Assembly (NCBI GenBank): GCA_039707465.1
Contig: CM077644.1
Span: 85,013,875-85,077,874 of the forward strand
Direction: 5' to 3'
Source: Rhabdophis nuchalis
Taxonomy: Eukaryota > Chordata > Lepidosauria > Squamata > Natricidae
Length of the DNA stretch: 64,000 bases
Below, one piece after another: positions 23,133 through 34,524 of the stretch. A model generated the notes under the pieces. It ran no database searches. It worked only from the letters and a program-made list of their open reading frames with translations, and was not told where the DNA came from. The translations under genes and the position numbers were made by a program. The first letter of the stretch is position 1, and the number at the start of each line of letters is the position of its first letter.

Positions 23133-23263
23133 TAGGGGTGTCAAACTCATGGCCCACAGGCCGGAGGCATCACCCACTGCCCCCCCCACCCCCAGTTTAG
23201 GGAAAGGGGAAAAGGCTGCAACATGTCATGTGACAAAGTGATGACACGGGTTTGACATCCCTG
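23133..23263. mobile_element. hAT-type MITE with perfect 8-bp TSD
   Basis: Flanked by TTTTAGAG at 23125-23132 and 23264-23271. The ends are inverted repeats (TAGGGGTGTCAAAC and, reversed, CAGGGATGTCAAAC). It is 131 bp, non-coding and C-rich in the middle. It sits directly beside the 3' end of the RPS15 pseudogene. A relative is at 53609-54275. Confidence 0.85.
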
Positions 23264-23274
23264 TTTTAGAGGAA

Positions 23275-23693
23275 AGAACTGAGATGTGGGTGATTCTGAT
23301 CCCAGGTCAACCTGGGCTTGTATGTGATGGAAAATTTGCCCAAATAGAGGCCAATTATGGTACTTCAGGCCTGATCTCCACTTGGTTGAAGATCTTCCCA
23401 TTGGATATGCCTACCCTGATGCCCACCATCTCTGTAAGAATGATCATGTCACGCAAGTGGCTCTTCACCACTTCTGTATTTTCCATGGAAGGTACCTCCT
23501 TCTTGGCCTTGTGGAGGTGTGTGATCAGTGAGTGTTGTTTGCAGCACTAACCACTATGCAGCCTCCAGCACTGGTGGACACTATATAATGGCATCTGCTG
23601 TTCATACGACATGTTGAGGAACTGATCCAGGTCAACACCTTGATAGGTGAATTCCCAGAAAATTTGCTTCTTTTTCTGCTCCACTTCTGCCGT
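23275..23693 (-). pseudogene. RPS15 processed pseudogene
   Basis: The minus strand reads continuously as ribosomal protein S15 (uS19) of the small subunit. It starts with AEVEQKKK, where the initiator is ACG instead of ATG (23691-23693), then [18 protein letters not shown], a KQHSL segment, [38 protein letters not shown] and a degraded PGI-TH end. There are no introns, and at least three in-frame stops plus many substitutions, so this is a retrocopy and not the gene. The bases before the start resemble the gene's 5' leader (gcagctaag). No poly(A) tail is visible; a MITE inserted just beyond the 3' end. Confidence 0.85.
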
Positions 23694-23699
23694 CTTAGC

Positions 23700-24960
23700 T
23701 GCAGTCTTCTCCAAGAAAAGCAATTCAAACTTGAAAGTAGATGTTGGCTTTCTGGGCACTCCTTCACAAATTTTGCAAGCAGACATAACCGTTGTTCTCT
23801 ATGTTCATATGTCTGCAAACATATTGTGATAATCCCCACAGAATGCAGTTGTTTGGCTTTATTGCTATATAATCCTCATTTCTAAACCTAGCTCTTTTAT
23901 ATATAGGTGAATAAACCAAGACTAAATTAGGTTTCCTGGCTTAACTTCTGAACCCTGCCTCAGAAAATCAGGAAATCTCTGAAAGAGCATGATATTCTTC
24001 ATATGCTCAGAGGCATATTCCTAAAATTATTTTGGAAATAATTGAATTGTGTCACATTTTCCTGAAAGATGACAGCTTTGGAACCCAATGCCATCTGCCC
24101 ATAGCTGAATCATGTCCAGAGTAACCGTGTAAGTTCAACAAGCTTTGGGAAGAAAACATATTATAAAATGACAACTCTCAAAGCTCTTTCAGAAAGTTTA
24201 GTATTCATTATGCAAAGTATTACTGAGTGACAAATATATTCAAAACCTGGAGATCTCACTTTATAACAATTCACGAGACTGCTTTCCAATTCAAATGGAA
24301 GCTTCTTCCTGGTGCAAATATTTCTTTAACAAGCACAAGAATGCTTGAAAGTTGCATGAATGAAACAGTGCTGTACATGCTCACACAGGGGGCACACATA
24401 CACAAACCCCCATTTACATCGCTTTTCTGCCCTCTCTTTTATGGTGCCAAATGCCCAAGGAATCACAAAACCTGAACAGTCTATCAGTTTACCACAATTC
24501 ATTTTAGCTAATCCAGACATCTAGCACAGCAGGAGGGAGAAAAAAAACTGCTGTATCTACTGAAACAAGAGCATGAATAATTAAAACTCTGTTATTAATG
24601 AACTTCCAGTCGTTATGTAAATGAAACAGATTTCAAGTCTAATTTGTCAGCCTGAATTCTCTTTCAATTCTTCCTTTGTCTGGGACAAGAACTCATCATA
24701 ATGGACTTGATAATAAAACATTGGCAGACACGCTGTGTGCAGAGCCCATCCATGTTAGGGCTTTTAGAGACCTTAATTGATAGAGTTCCTGCAGGAGACG
24801 TCTATAAGGCATTTTGTGGGGCTAGGGCAGCATTTTACAAGCAGTACTTTAAATGCAACGGAACTGGTCTTTCTGTGCAATCTCCTGTGTTTGTGTATAC
24901 TTTTATACACAAGCTTTACTTTAGAGATGGGCTAATCATTGTTTAATAAATCATTCCCCC
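23700..24960. other. unannotated sequence, possible conserved non-coding DNA
   Basis: No gene or repeat is recognised. The stretch 24550-24930 is repeat-free and rich in TAATTA-like motifs, which often mark conserved enhancers. That is only an impression without a comparison. Confidence 0.3.
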
Positions 24961-25018
24961 TTCTTTTTTTCTTTTCTTTTTCCTTCCTTCCTTCCTTCCT
25001 TCCTTTCCTTTGTCCTTT

Positions 25019-25066
<48 letters not shown>

Positions 25067-25425
25067 TTGTCCTTTTCTTTCTTTCTTTCTTTCTTTCTTT
25101 TCTTTCTTTCTTTCCTTTGCTCTTTTCATTCTTTCTTCCTTCCTTTCCTTTATCTCTTTCTTTCTTTCTTTTCTTTCTTTCTTTTGTCCTTTTCTTTCTT
25201 TCTTTCTTTCCTTTGCTCTTTTCATTCTTTCCTCCTTCCTTTCCTTTATCCCTTTCTTTCTTTCTTTCTCTTTCTTTCTTTCCTTTGCCCTTTTCTTTTT
25301 TCTTTTTTTCTTTCTTTCTTTTTTTCTTTCTTTCTTTCTTTCTTTCTTTCTTTCCTTTGTCCTTTTCTTTCTTTTTTCTCTTTCTCTCCTTTATTCTCTT
25401 CTTTTCTTTCTTTTGTTGCTCAATG
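24961..25425. repeat. long polypyrimidine tract (CTTT)n with 96-bp higher-order repeat
   Basis: About 465 bp of nearly pure pyrimidine on the plus strand, mostly CTTT. Rare purines mark longer units: CTTTGCTCTTTTCATTC occurs at 25115 and again at 25211, each followed by CCTTCCTTTCCTTTAT, giving a 96-bp period. FLSF-rich and KERK-rich open frames across it are artefacts. Confidence 0.95.
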
Positions 25426-26432
25426 AAAGCAAGAATTCAAGAGGTTCAAAGGCAGATAAGGGCACAAAAGTTACTTAAAGAGCTGGCCGAAGAGATGGTG
25501 CATTTTTTTAAAATTGTCTTGGGAAATGATTAAGTGCCAGTCAGTTGGGGCCAATTTACTCCTTTCATTTTATGGGAAAGATGAAGCTTCTTCAAATACT
25601 CCATGGTGCTGTCTCTCTGCTCTTGGCCCCTTAGTCTTCTGGTTTTAAAGCTTTGTCAAATCCCCTAGAAATGACTTTTTGAAATATTTTATATCAAATT
25701 TATTTGTGACTCGGGGTCTATCTATGTGTTTATTTCCTTCTAGAGTCACACAACTCAATATGGATCCATCAGGGTCAGACCCTTTGCAAGAATCCTATAT
25801 TTACTAGGGTTATTTACTAGGGTTAGGGGGAATGGTTGTCAGCCAACCTTGTACTCTAGCAACATCCCACTGGGTTTTCTAACATTTACTTATCTGATGT
25901 TGTCAGTTGACTGTTCCTCCAGGAATATCTGCAGCATTCACTTCCATTCTCTTACTCCGTTGGGTACGGTCATGCCACAAACATTTGGATTATACCCCTT
26001 TATGTTCTTCAAGTTAAAGCATATGCCTGAGGACTAAGAATCAGGCCTGTTTTCATTCTTTTTTAAACTTGTGATTTAATAAATGGTTACAAAATGCATA
26101 AATCTTCAGAGAATAGGGAAAAAGAAGGAGGGAGTTAAAAATGTCTCTAAAGATGTTTGTATGGCTTTCTTTCAGTTTGTCTGATGTCAAACTGTCTCCA
26201 TCTGTCAAAAAGTCTTTTCAGAGTTTAGAAACTCTTGCTTAGAACTTTGTGGGTCTCTTGGAGGGCAAGTTAGACACCGAAAGGATTCTTGGAGAAAGTA
26301 ACAGCATTTATGGTCAGATAGTTGCTTACAGTTTTAGTTTTTGTGATTAGCTGGCATTTTATAGACACCTGCAAAATCCAAAGAAGGCAGAAGAAGGTGA
26401 AGAAGAAAGACTGGGGTGTCCTATATCCTAAA
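25426..26432. other. unannotated sequence
   Basis: No gene or repeat family recognised. Confidence 0.45.
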
Positions 26433-26912
26433 ATGGCACAGGACCTAGTTATTTGCGGGATCGTATCCTGCCCCATACATCCCTTCGGCCGATTCGCTCA
26501 CACAGAGAGGGACTTCTCTGGGTGCCGTCCACTAGGCAATGCCAGCGGGCGACGCCCAGGGGAAGGGCCTTCTCTGTGATGGGCCCGACCCTCTGGAACG
26601 ACCTACCCCCGGATATTAGAACGACCACGGACCTCCGCACCTTCCGCCAAAAAGTAAAAACTTATTTATTCCATCAGGCCGGTTTGGCCTAATCGACGCT
26701 TCTTGCCCCAGTCTGTTTTTTGCAAATTATCTATTTGGTTTTAATGGGTTATAATTTTAATGTTTTAAATTCTTGTACAGGGTAATTTAATTCATTTTTA
26801 ACTTTGTATGTCTTGTATGTTTTTAGATAGTTTTTTAATTTTCTTCTACACTGCCCCGAGTCCCTTTGGGTAGAGGGTTTATAAATGTAATAAATTATTA
26901 ATTAATTAAATT
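26433..26912 (+). mobile_element. L2 LINE 3' fragment
   Basis: Starts within the C-terminal RT frame (HTSxRPIRSHREGLLWVPST, AFSVMGPTLWNDLP, FHQAGLA then stop at about 26690) and continues through the 3' UTR to CCCCGAGTCCCTTTGGGTAG and a TAAATTAATTAA tail. 5' truncated and not functional. Confidence 0.88.
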
Positions 26913-27055
26913 AAAATGTCATTTGATAAAATTATAGCAAAGAAAAACACAAAATTAAAAATGTTTACAAGAAAGAGAGGGAGGAGGAAGAGGGGAGAGA
27001 GAGATGGAGTTGGAAATGTGGCATGTGACCAACTCACCTCTGGAAATAGGAATTA

Positions 27056-27297
27056 CAATGGGACTTTGGGTGCCAACCATAATCCATCCCAGGACTTTGG
27101 TCAGCACCCGATTCGGTCATCACCAGAAACATGACTGACTGCACATGTGCACACACACAAATATGGTGCAGAAGGGGAAATTGTCATGGCTGTGTTTATT
27201 TGGCACCTGAGGATGTGTTCGTGACCAAAGTAAAACATTTTTGGTCGACCCCCAATTTGGTCGTGATCTGAGCCATTTGTGACCCAAGGTCCCACTG
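27056..27297. mobile_element. mariner/Tigger-type MITE
   Basis: The left end CAATGGGACTTTGGGT and, reversed, the right end CAGTGGGACCTTGGGT are inverted repeats flanked by TA (27054-27055 and 27298-27299). The 242-bp interior is non-coding and partly palindromic. Confidence 0.65.
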
Positions 27298-27327
27298 TAT
27301 ATCTATGCAAACCTTAATAGCACTGAG

Positions 27328-27435
27328 AAGTATTTCTCAACCTTGGCAACTTTAGGACACGTGGTCTTCAATTCCCAAGATGTCTGGAGAATTCTGGGAG
27401 TTGAAGCCTACACATTTTAAAGTTGAGAAGCACTG
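27328..27435. mobile_element. palindromic hAT-like MITE
   Basis: The arms TTCTCAACCTTGGCAACTTTA and TAAAGTTGAGAAGCACTG are roughly inverse, around a centre holding TTCAATTCCCAAGAT and TTCTGGGAGTTGAAG. The type matches the foldback at 31479-31599. No clear TSD. Confidence 0.55.
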
Positions 27436-27439
27436 ACAT

Positions 27440-28660
27440 GGAACATAACATGTTATGGCACTGAGCTGGTGTTTTCTGGGTAAGCAAAACGATCCTGGTT
27501 AGTGTTTAGAAGACTATTAAAGACTGCCAAAACTGTAAGTTAGTTGATAATGCTTCCCTACTCACTCTCATCACAAATAGCTGCAAGACATTTCTGTCCA
27601 GTAGCCAGAAAAACATCAATGAACTCTAAAGTTATCCACGGTTGAGCTCAACTTGAAGAAGACTTTATCTTAACTTTAGAAGAGGCTCCAATAATTTATT
27701 TGTCTTTGGTATCAGTAGTAGCTGCCTGGTTTTCCATATGTAGTCATTTTATAGTATCTACCAAACTAACAGACGAGGCAAATTGCTTTGGACATATACA
27801 CTTTTGAAGCGAATTCAGGTTATGGATGCCAAAACCTTACCACTTGATCATCATATTTTCTTATGCAATATTTAGAAACAGCCTTTTCTCTGCCATTATC
27901 ATCAGAGGACTAATTAGCAGAACTTTACATGGTTGCTCCAGGTTTAGAAATTCCTTGTTAAGTAAGGCCAGGGTAATGCCATCTGCACTATCTTTCTTTC
28001 ATTAGGCTGTACCCTTTTATTCATACAGGTTCTTGGCTTTAAAGCTGATTTGCTTCCAGGTCTACCTGTGAGTGCAGGTTCCTTCATGTGCTGTAGCTAA
28101 ATGTCTTATAGGTTTGCTATTTATTCATTCTGCTGATATCTGCTTTTTCCTCTAGAAGTTCAGAGGCAGAGTACACCCTTTTCTCTCCCAAGCACCAACA
28201 ATCAGGTTTGGTATGTTGGGCTGGGAGCCAATGATCATTGTTATGTGATATAGGAAATTGCATGGCTGGAGGGGAATTTAAAGGGGGTGGGGGGTGCACA
28301 AACCTGCACTGATCAGAGGTTAATGCTGGGCCCTGGATTCCACAATGCTGTGAGCCATGAATAAGTCTTGGGAATTTCAGCTGATTGCTTATTTTCTCCA
28401 GAGAAAACACCAGAAGGTAATTTTGCAGTGTTTTCTTTTTTTCTGGACAGATATTTCATTAGAAATTTCTCTATCTGTCTGCTGATTTTAGAGATTTCGC
28501 CACTCCCTTTGGCAGTCAAGGTGTCATAACATCTTGCTACCGTCTTCACCAGTCACTTGGTGAGGGAAGGGGGAAGGGCTGCTGCATCCCTTGCCCATTG
28601 GCTCAGGGTAGAGCTTCCATCGGTTTTACCCCATTCTGTAAATGGGAATGAGGAAAAATC
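27440..28660. other. unannotated sequence
   Basis: No gene or repeat family recognised. Confidence 0.45.
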
Positions 28661-28664
28661 ATGG

Positions 28665-28890
28665 AAACAGAAACAGCAAAAAATGTCCCAAAGGTGCTTT
28701 TTCAAGAGGCAACTGGACTTTCTGGTTTTTCTTTGAAGACGTTTTGCTTCTCATCCAAGAAGCTTCTCAGCTCTGACTGGATGGTAGGGAATGGAAGGAT
28801 TTATACTCCTTGCAGACAGCTGGACGTTTGCATTCTTTTAGCAAGTCGTTCAGGTCACCTAAATCCTTCCCTTGGGTCTTGAAAAAACAC
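28665..28890 (-). mobile_element. Penelope-like element fragment, decayed ribozyme region
   Basis: On the minus strand the sequence runs GAGCTGAGAAGCTTCTTGGA, then TGAGAAGC, AAAACGTC. This is a hammerhead-type order (CTGANGA - stem II GCTTCT/AGAAGC - GAAACGTC) in which one base of CTGANGA is missing and GAAAC has become AAAAC. Penelope-like elements carry such ribozymes near their ends. The family assignment rests on this layout alone. Confidence 0.45.
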
Positions 28891-31470
28891 CTTTGAGACA
28901 ACCATGACCTGGATGACTGAGACTCTCTATAGATATTTAGCAAAGATTGTAACTGAATGTGTTATTGTTATCATTTTGGCCTCACGTTCTCCTTGGTTGG
29001 CTCAGAGGACCAGTTGGCTGAGTGGAAGGATAGAGCATATGCACACACTAAGATGCAAAATTGCTGGAGCAGGTTTGAGCTGGATGACTAGGCTTATTCT
29101 CATGCTCTAATCACTGCGTTGTTATGATTTATTCTTTTAAGAAATTACAATTATGACTTTGCATTTTCTTCTGTATTTATTTTTTGTTACTTACCAGCAC
29201 AACCTGCAGTTAACACCTATGATATAAATTATGATATATATTAGAAACTGTCCTCCTTCCTTCCTTCCTTCCTTCCTTCCTTCCTTCCTTCCTTCTTTTA
29301 TTTTTTGGTATCACTTTAACTTACTTTTAATTATTAACATTATCTTTATTCATTGTTAAATATTATTATTCGAAAATTTTCTTAAACTGTTTTTTCCCCA
29401 TGTTCATACTGAAAAAGGGAAAGCAGATTTGACTGCACAAAAAGTCCTATGAAATAAAATTGTCATAGAATATTCAGTCATTTGGGGCTTGAAATCTTAT
29501 TCTAGAAACCTGCATTAGCTTTTGCAAGATCCTCCTTCAGAGAAAGTGAAAGGTAATGTGTCATTTATGCATGAGTCAATAACTATGATTAACGTCTATC
29601 TTTGATAAAATTAGCTTCCTTTCCCACCTCTGAAAATGGATACACTTGTTACATTTTGAACAGTTTAGAAACCACACAGTGGTTAATGCTGCACTTCTTG
29701 AATAAGTCTTAAAAGTTCACTTTAGAGTCTTCTGGGGAGAGGACGCGGTATAGAAAAATAAAATCTATCTATTTATCTATCTTCTAACAATTTTTTAAAA
29801 AAAATTACACCAAACTATTAAATTTAAAATTATTACATTTAAAGCTATTCAAACATATGATGATGTGTACCTGCAATTTACATTACAATTTACATAAATA
29901 GGAAAATTATATATAGCTTAAGCAGATAGAATTTAACTTTCAACCAACAAGTTGTATGGAGTTTAAATCGATTTTCCCATAAATTCCTTATTTATTCATA
30001 TGTTAAACTTGTAGAAAAAGAGGTGAATTGTTTAATTTTTCAACATCAAAGTTTTTAAAATTCTGTAGTAACTGAGCTGTACATAGTTTTATTCAGAGAA
30101 TCAAGAATTATTCAAATATTTACCTATGTTGAAAAGAAAACATCAATAATGTTTTCTTCTTCTTCTTTTGTTTCCTGTGTGATCCAAGTGATCATCTGAT
30201 GAACTCATTTAACAAAGCTGCAGTTTCTTTGGTTTTGTATTTCCCATAAAGTTAAAATGAAAAATGCAAACTGGGAATCTATGGTGGGACTTCATTATCT
30301 GGATTTGAGCAACTCGGGTTTTGAATAATGGAGGCAAGACTTCAAGTTGCACGCAAGTCCCTGTTTATAATTCACCGAAAAGCTCCTTACACCAGAAAGT
30401 TAGGAGAAAGTTGTACATTTTATAAGCCGGTCTTCGGGTTAGAACATTTTCACTTGCTAGAATGGAGAAGAGACTCCAAGCACACAGGGGGATCTTACCC
30501 TGAATTTCACCTCCCACGGCTGAGCCAACTCTGTCTGAGACTGGAAAATTCAGACAATGAAATAGGTTATGCCAGGGGCTAGGGACTCAGCTAAAGGAGT
30601 TAAGAAGCTGATGAGTCCTAAATCCACTCAGCTGTCTGTCTTACCCATGGCCTGAATTTCAATCTCACTTTCAAAAATGCCCTAGAAGTAAATAGAGAAG
30701 CAAACATCTCTCTGTCAAAATGTCTTCCCTGCCAGCCAACAGCATGTTTGGTTATTTGTCTGTCTCACTCGTTCTCTCCCTCCCTCCCTCTCCCTCCCTC
30801 TCTTTCTAGAATTTCTTCCCACATTTTCACTGACCAATGTTTTGCACATAAGGAGCTTTGGCTTCACTTCAAGATTGGGACGCTTTGACTAATGAATAGG
30901 ATTTGTCTATTAATTGCATCACTGTTTTATGTGGTCTATAGATCAAAATCATCTCATTCCTATGTAGGAGAGGGTCTCCACACTGAGTAACTATTTACTG
31001 CAGCCAGGACCATGAAATGAATGTAAGGTTTAGCACTATTAGTGTATTGTGGTTTAATGCAGTGAGCTACTAGAGAACCATTCAAAATTGGCAATTCTTT
31101 ATAGGCTCTCTGAATTGGTTGATGGAATTGGTCCTATCACTGTGCAAAATAAAAGAGTCTTCTCGGCCAGCAGGTAAGAGAAAGAAAACAGTGATAGCTT
31201 TTCACTATTTCGTTAGGAATCCATTGTCTTTCTGGACTGCCAAAACTATCCTTTTCCCTTTGTCGGGCTTTAAAAACTAAGAAAGACACACTATAATTAT
31301 TCCAAACAGATATCTCTTTTGCTCCTCACCTATATACAGAATCTTGCCAAACTAGAGTAGAGTACCTGCCCCATAAAACATATACTCTGGAACTATTAGG
31401 AAGAAGCCATCTTCCATCACAAATTATATGAACTTTGTGATCTCTTGCTGTTCTGAAATGTATTCCTTCC
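28891..31470. other. mostly unannotated AT-rich sequence
   Basis: Contains a TTCC microsatellite (29253-29296) and a short L2/CR1-type tail reading GGGGAGAGGACGCGGTATAG, then AATAAAATC and TATC repeats (about 29728-29785). Nothing else recognised. Confidence 0.5.
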
Positions 31471-31478
31471 CTTTAGGG

Positions 31479-31599
31479 CAGGGGTCCCCAACCTTTGCAA
31501 CTTTAAGTCTGAAGGACTTCAGCTCCCAGACTTCTCTAGCCCGCAAAGCTGGGAACTGAAGTCCTTCAGACTTAAAGTTGCAAAGGTTGGAGACCCCTG
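31479..31599. mobile_element. foldback hAT MITE with perfect 8-bp TSD
   Basis: Flanked by CTTTAGGG at 31471-31478 and 31600-31607. The 121-bp element is almost one long hairpin: the ends CAGGGGTCCCCAACCTTTGC and, reversed, CAGGGGTCTCCAACCTTTGC continue with near-identity for about 50 bp toward the centre. Non-coding. Confidence 0.9.
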
Positions 31600-31839
31600 C
31601 TTTAGGGGATCTGGAAAACATTCCATCTCAAATTTAAGTGATGGGAATACTAACCCCTTAGCAAGTATGATATAAAATTAGCTACTTTTACCTCAAGCAG
31701 CAAATTGTCTTGAGCTGACTATCACACTTTGGAATAAGATGGCAGTATAAGATTACTTTTCTTTATTAAAAACCAGTAAAGGCAGATATCACAAATGGTT
31801 GGAATGAATAAGGAAGAATATGTGTAGCCCAAGGTTGAA

Positions 31840-31925
31840 ATGAGGCGTCCTTGGTGCTCTCTGAACTTGGTTGTTTCCTTGGAGAAGTTTCCTTGTCCAA
31901 ACTAGGTAACACCATCCATGCTATG
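31840..31925 (-). mobile_element. Penelope-like element fragment
   Basis: The minus strand reads GTTACCTAGTTTGG, then a GGAAAC-like segment and AACAACCAAGTTCAGAGAGC, ACCAAGGACG. It matches 34525-34692 and 51355-51432. The ribozyme CTGATGA has decayed to TGGATGG. Confidence 0.5.
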
Positions 31926-33192
31926 GTTGGAATTGCTGAAAATATTCACACTTAAATCAAGGTTGCTGACAACAGCTTTCCAAGACTCTAAATAAGAATA
32001 ACCGTATCAACAAAGTCAAACATTGCACTGAATGCATGTTACATTTGGTTCATGTTGCGCTACACAATTATCCTTGCTCTGAAATGAATCCTGAGATTCT
32101 TTGCCATTTTAAAAAGTGACATTTGTTTATTTCCTATATTGCACAGTAAGTGCTGCATGTTGAAATTCTACTTTATGAATAAAAGAAATTACTTTATTGG
32201 TGTTGCTGGTTAGGAAATTACCCAGGAATTACAGAGGAAGATTTTGCAATTATTATATGTTTTATATGCAACGGCTAAAGGGTACATCTAATTTGTCCTT
32301 TAGAAGCAGACTAAAATGTTACCTTTATAGAATAATAAATATCTCTCAAACTACACTACTGACATTAAAATTATGTTATCTGATAATTACTAAACTGTTT
32401 CAACTGCACAGTACATTGCAATTCATTGTTCTCCATTTACCATTGTCCTTGTTCAAATATAATTGAAGACTATTTTTAATGTCTACTTTAATTTAGCTAC
32501 TATTTTGTTTTATTTATTTTTACAGTAGTAGGCGTTAAGAAAGCCTGCAGAAATCTTTTCCGTTTAGGTGAAATTAAATTGCAAAATTTAAAGATTTAAA
32601 ATTAAACCCATTTTGTTTTTGGCTGTACAATGAAGTGAAGAAGAAAGGAAGGATTTCTTTTCCTTTTGAGAAGCAGAAGCACTCTTATATTAGAGCAGGT
32701 ATTTATAAAGCAGTTCTTTAGATACTCAGTATGCTGCTTTAAGACTTAATGGAGCTAACATCCATTTGATAATGTTCTGAATTACAGCAGCTGAATCTAA
32801 AGTGATCGCAAAGGTTGTAGGTTTCTTTTGGGTCAATGCTTGTTGGCAAATCCATCCAGGAAAGTAATTTCAATTTGCTCCTGCATGGCAAGCAGCTCAG
32901 AATATTATTGTAAAAATAATTGTTGTTGTTTTTAAGGCTTAGGAAAGATGTTTTAAGTAAATCCATATTTATCCAAGGACTAGGTGGCATTGTGGCTGAA
33001 CATGCTCGAAGATGAAAGTGCCTGAAGGACCCATATTATGCAAGTAAAACAAATTATCATGAAACAAACTTGACCTCTTCCTCTGTCCTTCTCTAGAATT
33101 GCTCCAAACTTAGATATTGGCTAGGTCATTATTTGTGCCAATTTGCAGAACCAGACTGGTCAAACTATTATAGAATGAGCATGATCATCCTC
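31926..33192. other. unannotated AT-rich sequence
   Basis: No gene or repeat family recognised. Confidence 0.45.
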
Positions 33193-33610
33193 ACGGCCGA
33201 TTCGCTCCCACAGAGAGGGACTTCTCCGGGTGCCGTCCACTAGACTTTGTCAGCGGGCGACGCCCAGGGGAAGGGCCTTCTCTGTGGCGGGCCCAGCCCT
33301 CTGGAACGACCTTCCCCCCGATATCAGGACAACCACGGACCTCCGCTCCTTCCGCTTAAAATTAAAGACACACTTTTTTCGTCTGGCCGGCCTTGGGTAG
33401 TCTCTTTTTAGGTTAGGGGTTTTTAGGGGTAATTTTTAGTTTAGTTTATGGGTTTTAGCGCAGGATCAATTTAATCTATTTTTAACTTTGTATTTTGTAT
33501 TTGTCTGTGGTTTTATTTGTATTTTTAATTGCCTGTGCCCCGCCTCGAGTCCCCTTGGGGGGAGAGAGCGGGATATAAAATTAAATTATTATTATTATTA
33601 TTATTATTAT
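33193..33610 (+). mobile_element. L2 LINE 3' fragment
   Basis: Contains the C-terminal RT codons (RPIRSHREGLLRVPST-like, AFSVAGPALWNDLP, LRSFRLKLKTHFFRLAGLG then stop), a 3' UTR with GGGTTTTAGCGCAGGAT, the CCCGCCTCGAGTCCCCTTGG end and an ATT tail. It is very close to the minus-strand L2 copy at 44741-46430, so probably of the same young subfamily. Confidence 0.88.
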
Positions 33611-33744
33611 GATGGCAAGAACCAATTTCATTGTAATTTTAGTACAATGACAATAAAGATTATTATTATTAATATGAGTTTATTTACCTACCTGCCTACC
33701 TACCTACCTACCTACCTACATACATACATACCTATCTACTTAGT
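33611..33744 (+). repeat. LINE-type tail and CCTA/CATA microsatellite
   Basis: TTCATTGTAATTTTAGTACA-ATGACAATAAAG followed by ATT repeats resembles a CR1/L2-group LINE tail (about 33625-33675). A CCTA then CATA tetranucleotide run follows (33683-33740). Confidence 0.5.
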
Positions 33745-34052
33745 TTGTTTATTTACTTATTTATATCCCACCTTTGTTATTTTTTACAAATAATTCAAGG
33801 TCGAGAACATAGTCAATACAGCTTCTGTATACAGGAGGACTTTCTATTACCTGTATAACTGGAGAACCCTCTATTATCTGTATACAGGAGGACCTTCTAT
33901 TGTCCTCACAAGAACCTGGGAGGTGACTAGGTGTGAGTGAGGGTGACTGGCTCAATGACACTCATTTGGCTATTATCAATAACACAGGACTAAAACTAGA
34001 ACCTGGGTTTTTGCCTAATTCCTTAACTACTAGACCAAACTTGCTTTCATTT
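33745..34052 (-). mobile_element. tRNA-derived SINE with CORE/MIR-like body
   Basis: Minus-strand reading starts with a tRNA-like head (TTTGGTCTAGTAGTTAAGG as A box; GGTTCTAGTTT near the B-box position). A CORE-like stretch follows (GTCATTGAGCCAGTCACC), and the end resembles the L2-type terminus (AAGGTGGGATATAAATAA). It is quite diverged. The promoter-like boxes are SINE parts, not a tRNA gene. Confidence 0.55.
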
Positions 34053-34524
34053 GCTTCATGGGTATTTGCCAGAAAGTTGTCCAATCCAACATCTCCGTTA
34101 GAAAGGCAGGACACTATTTGAAAGGGGTTGAATGCAGCTTGGAAAATAAAAGGATCCCAGCACTTCACCTCCCATGCTCACACATAATGCTTGCCCATAA
34201 ATATGAGGTCCTGAGTGGTTTAAAGTGTTTAGTTGGCATGTGTACCTGTAACCAAGGAATGGTTTTGCCCTGCATTATATTCAGTAACAGGATTCAAACA
34301 GGTTAAATATAAAATGTGCCAGAATACAACAGCATCCATGAATCAAGAATTCTTGAAAATCCAGATGAACATCTGGGCATCTGGCTGGAAATCTGGGCAT
34401 GTAAGAATGCTAGTCTCTATTTAACCATTTGGGTCCTGCTGTCATGACTCTGATATGGTTGGGAATTATCAATATTCTATTATTTCAGTCCTATGTATTG
34501 TTGAGTATATGTTTCACCCACACA

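Noticed and set aside
24932..25533. Long open frames (up to 179 codons) rich in F/L/S or K/E/R
   Set aside because: They translate the CTTT microsatellite in various frames and strands and have no domain.
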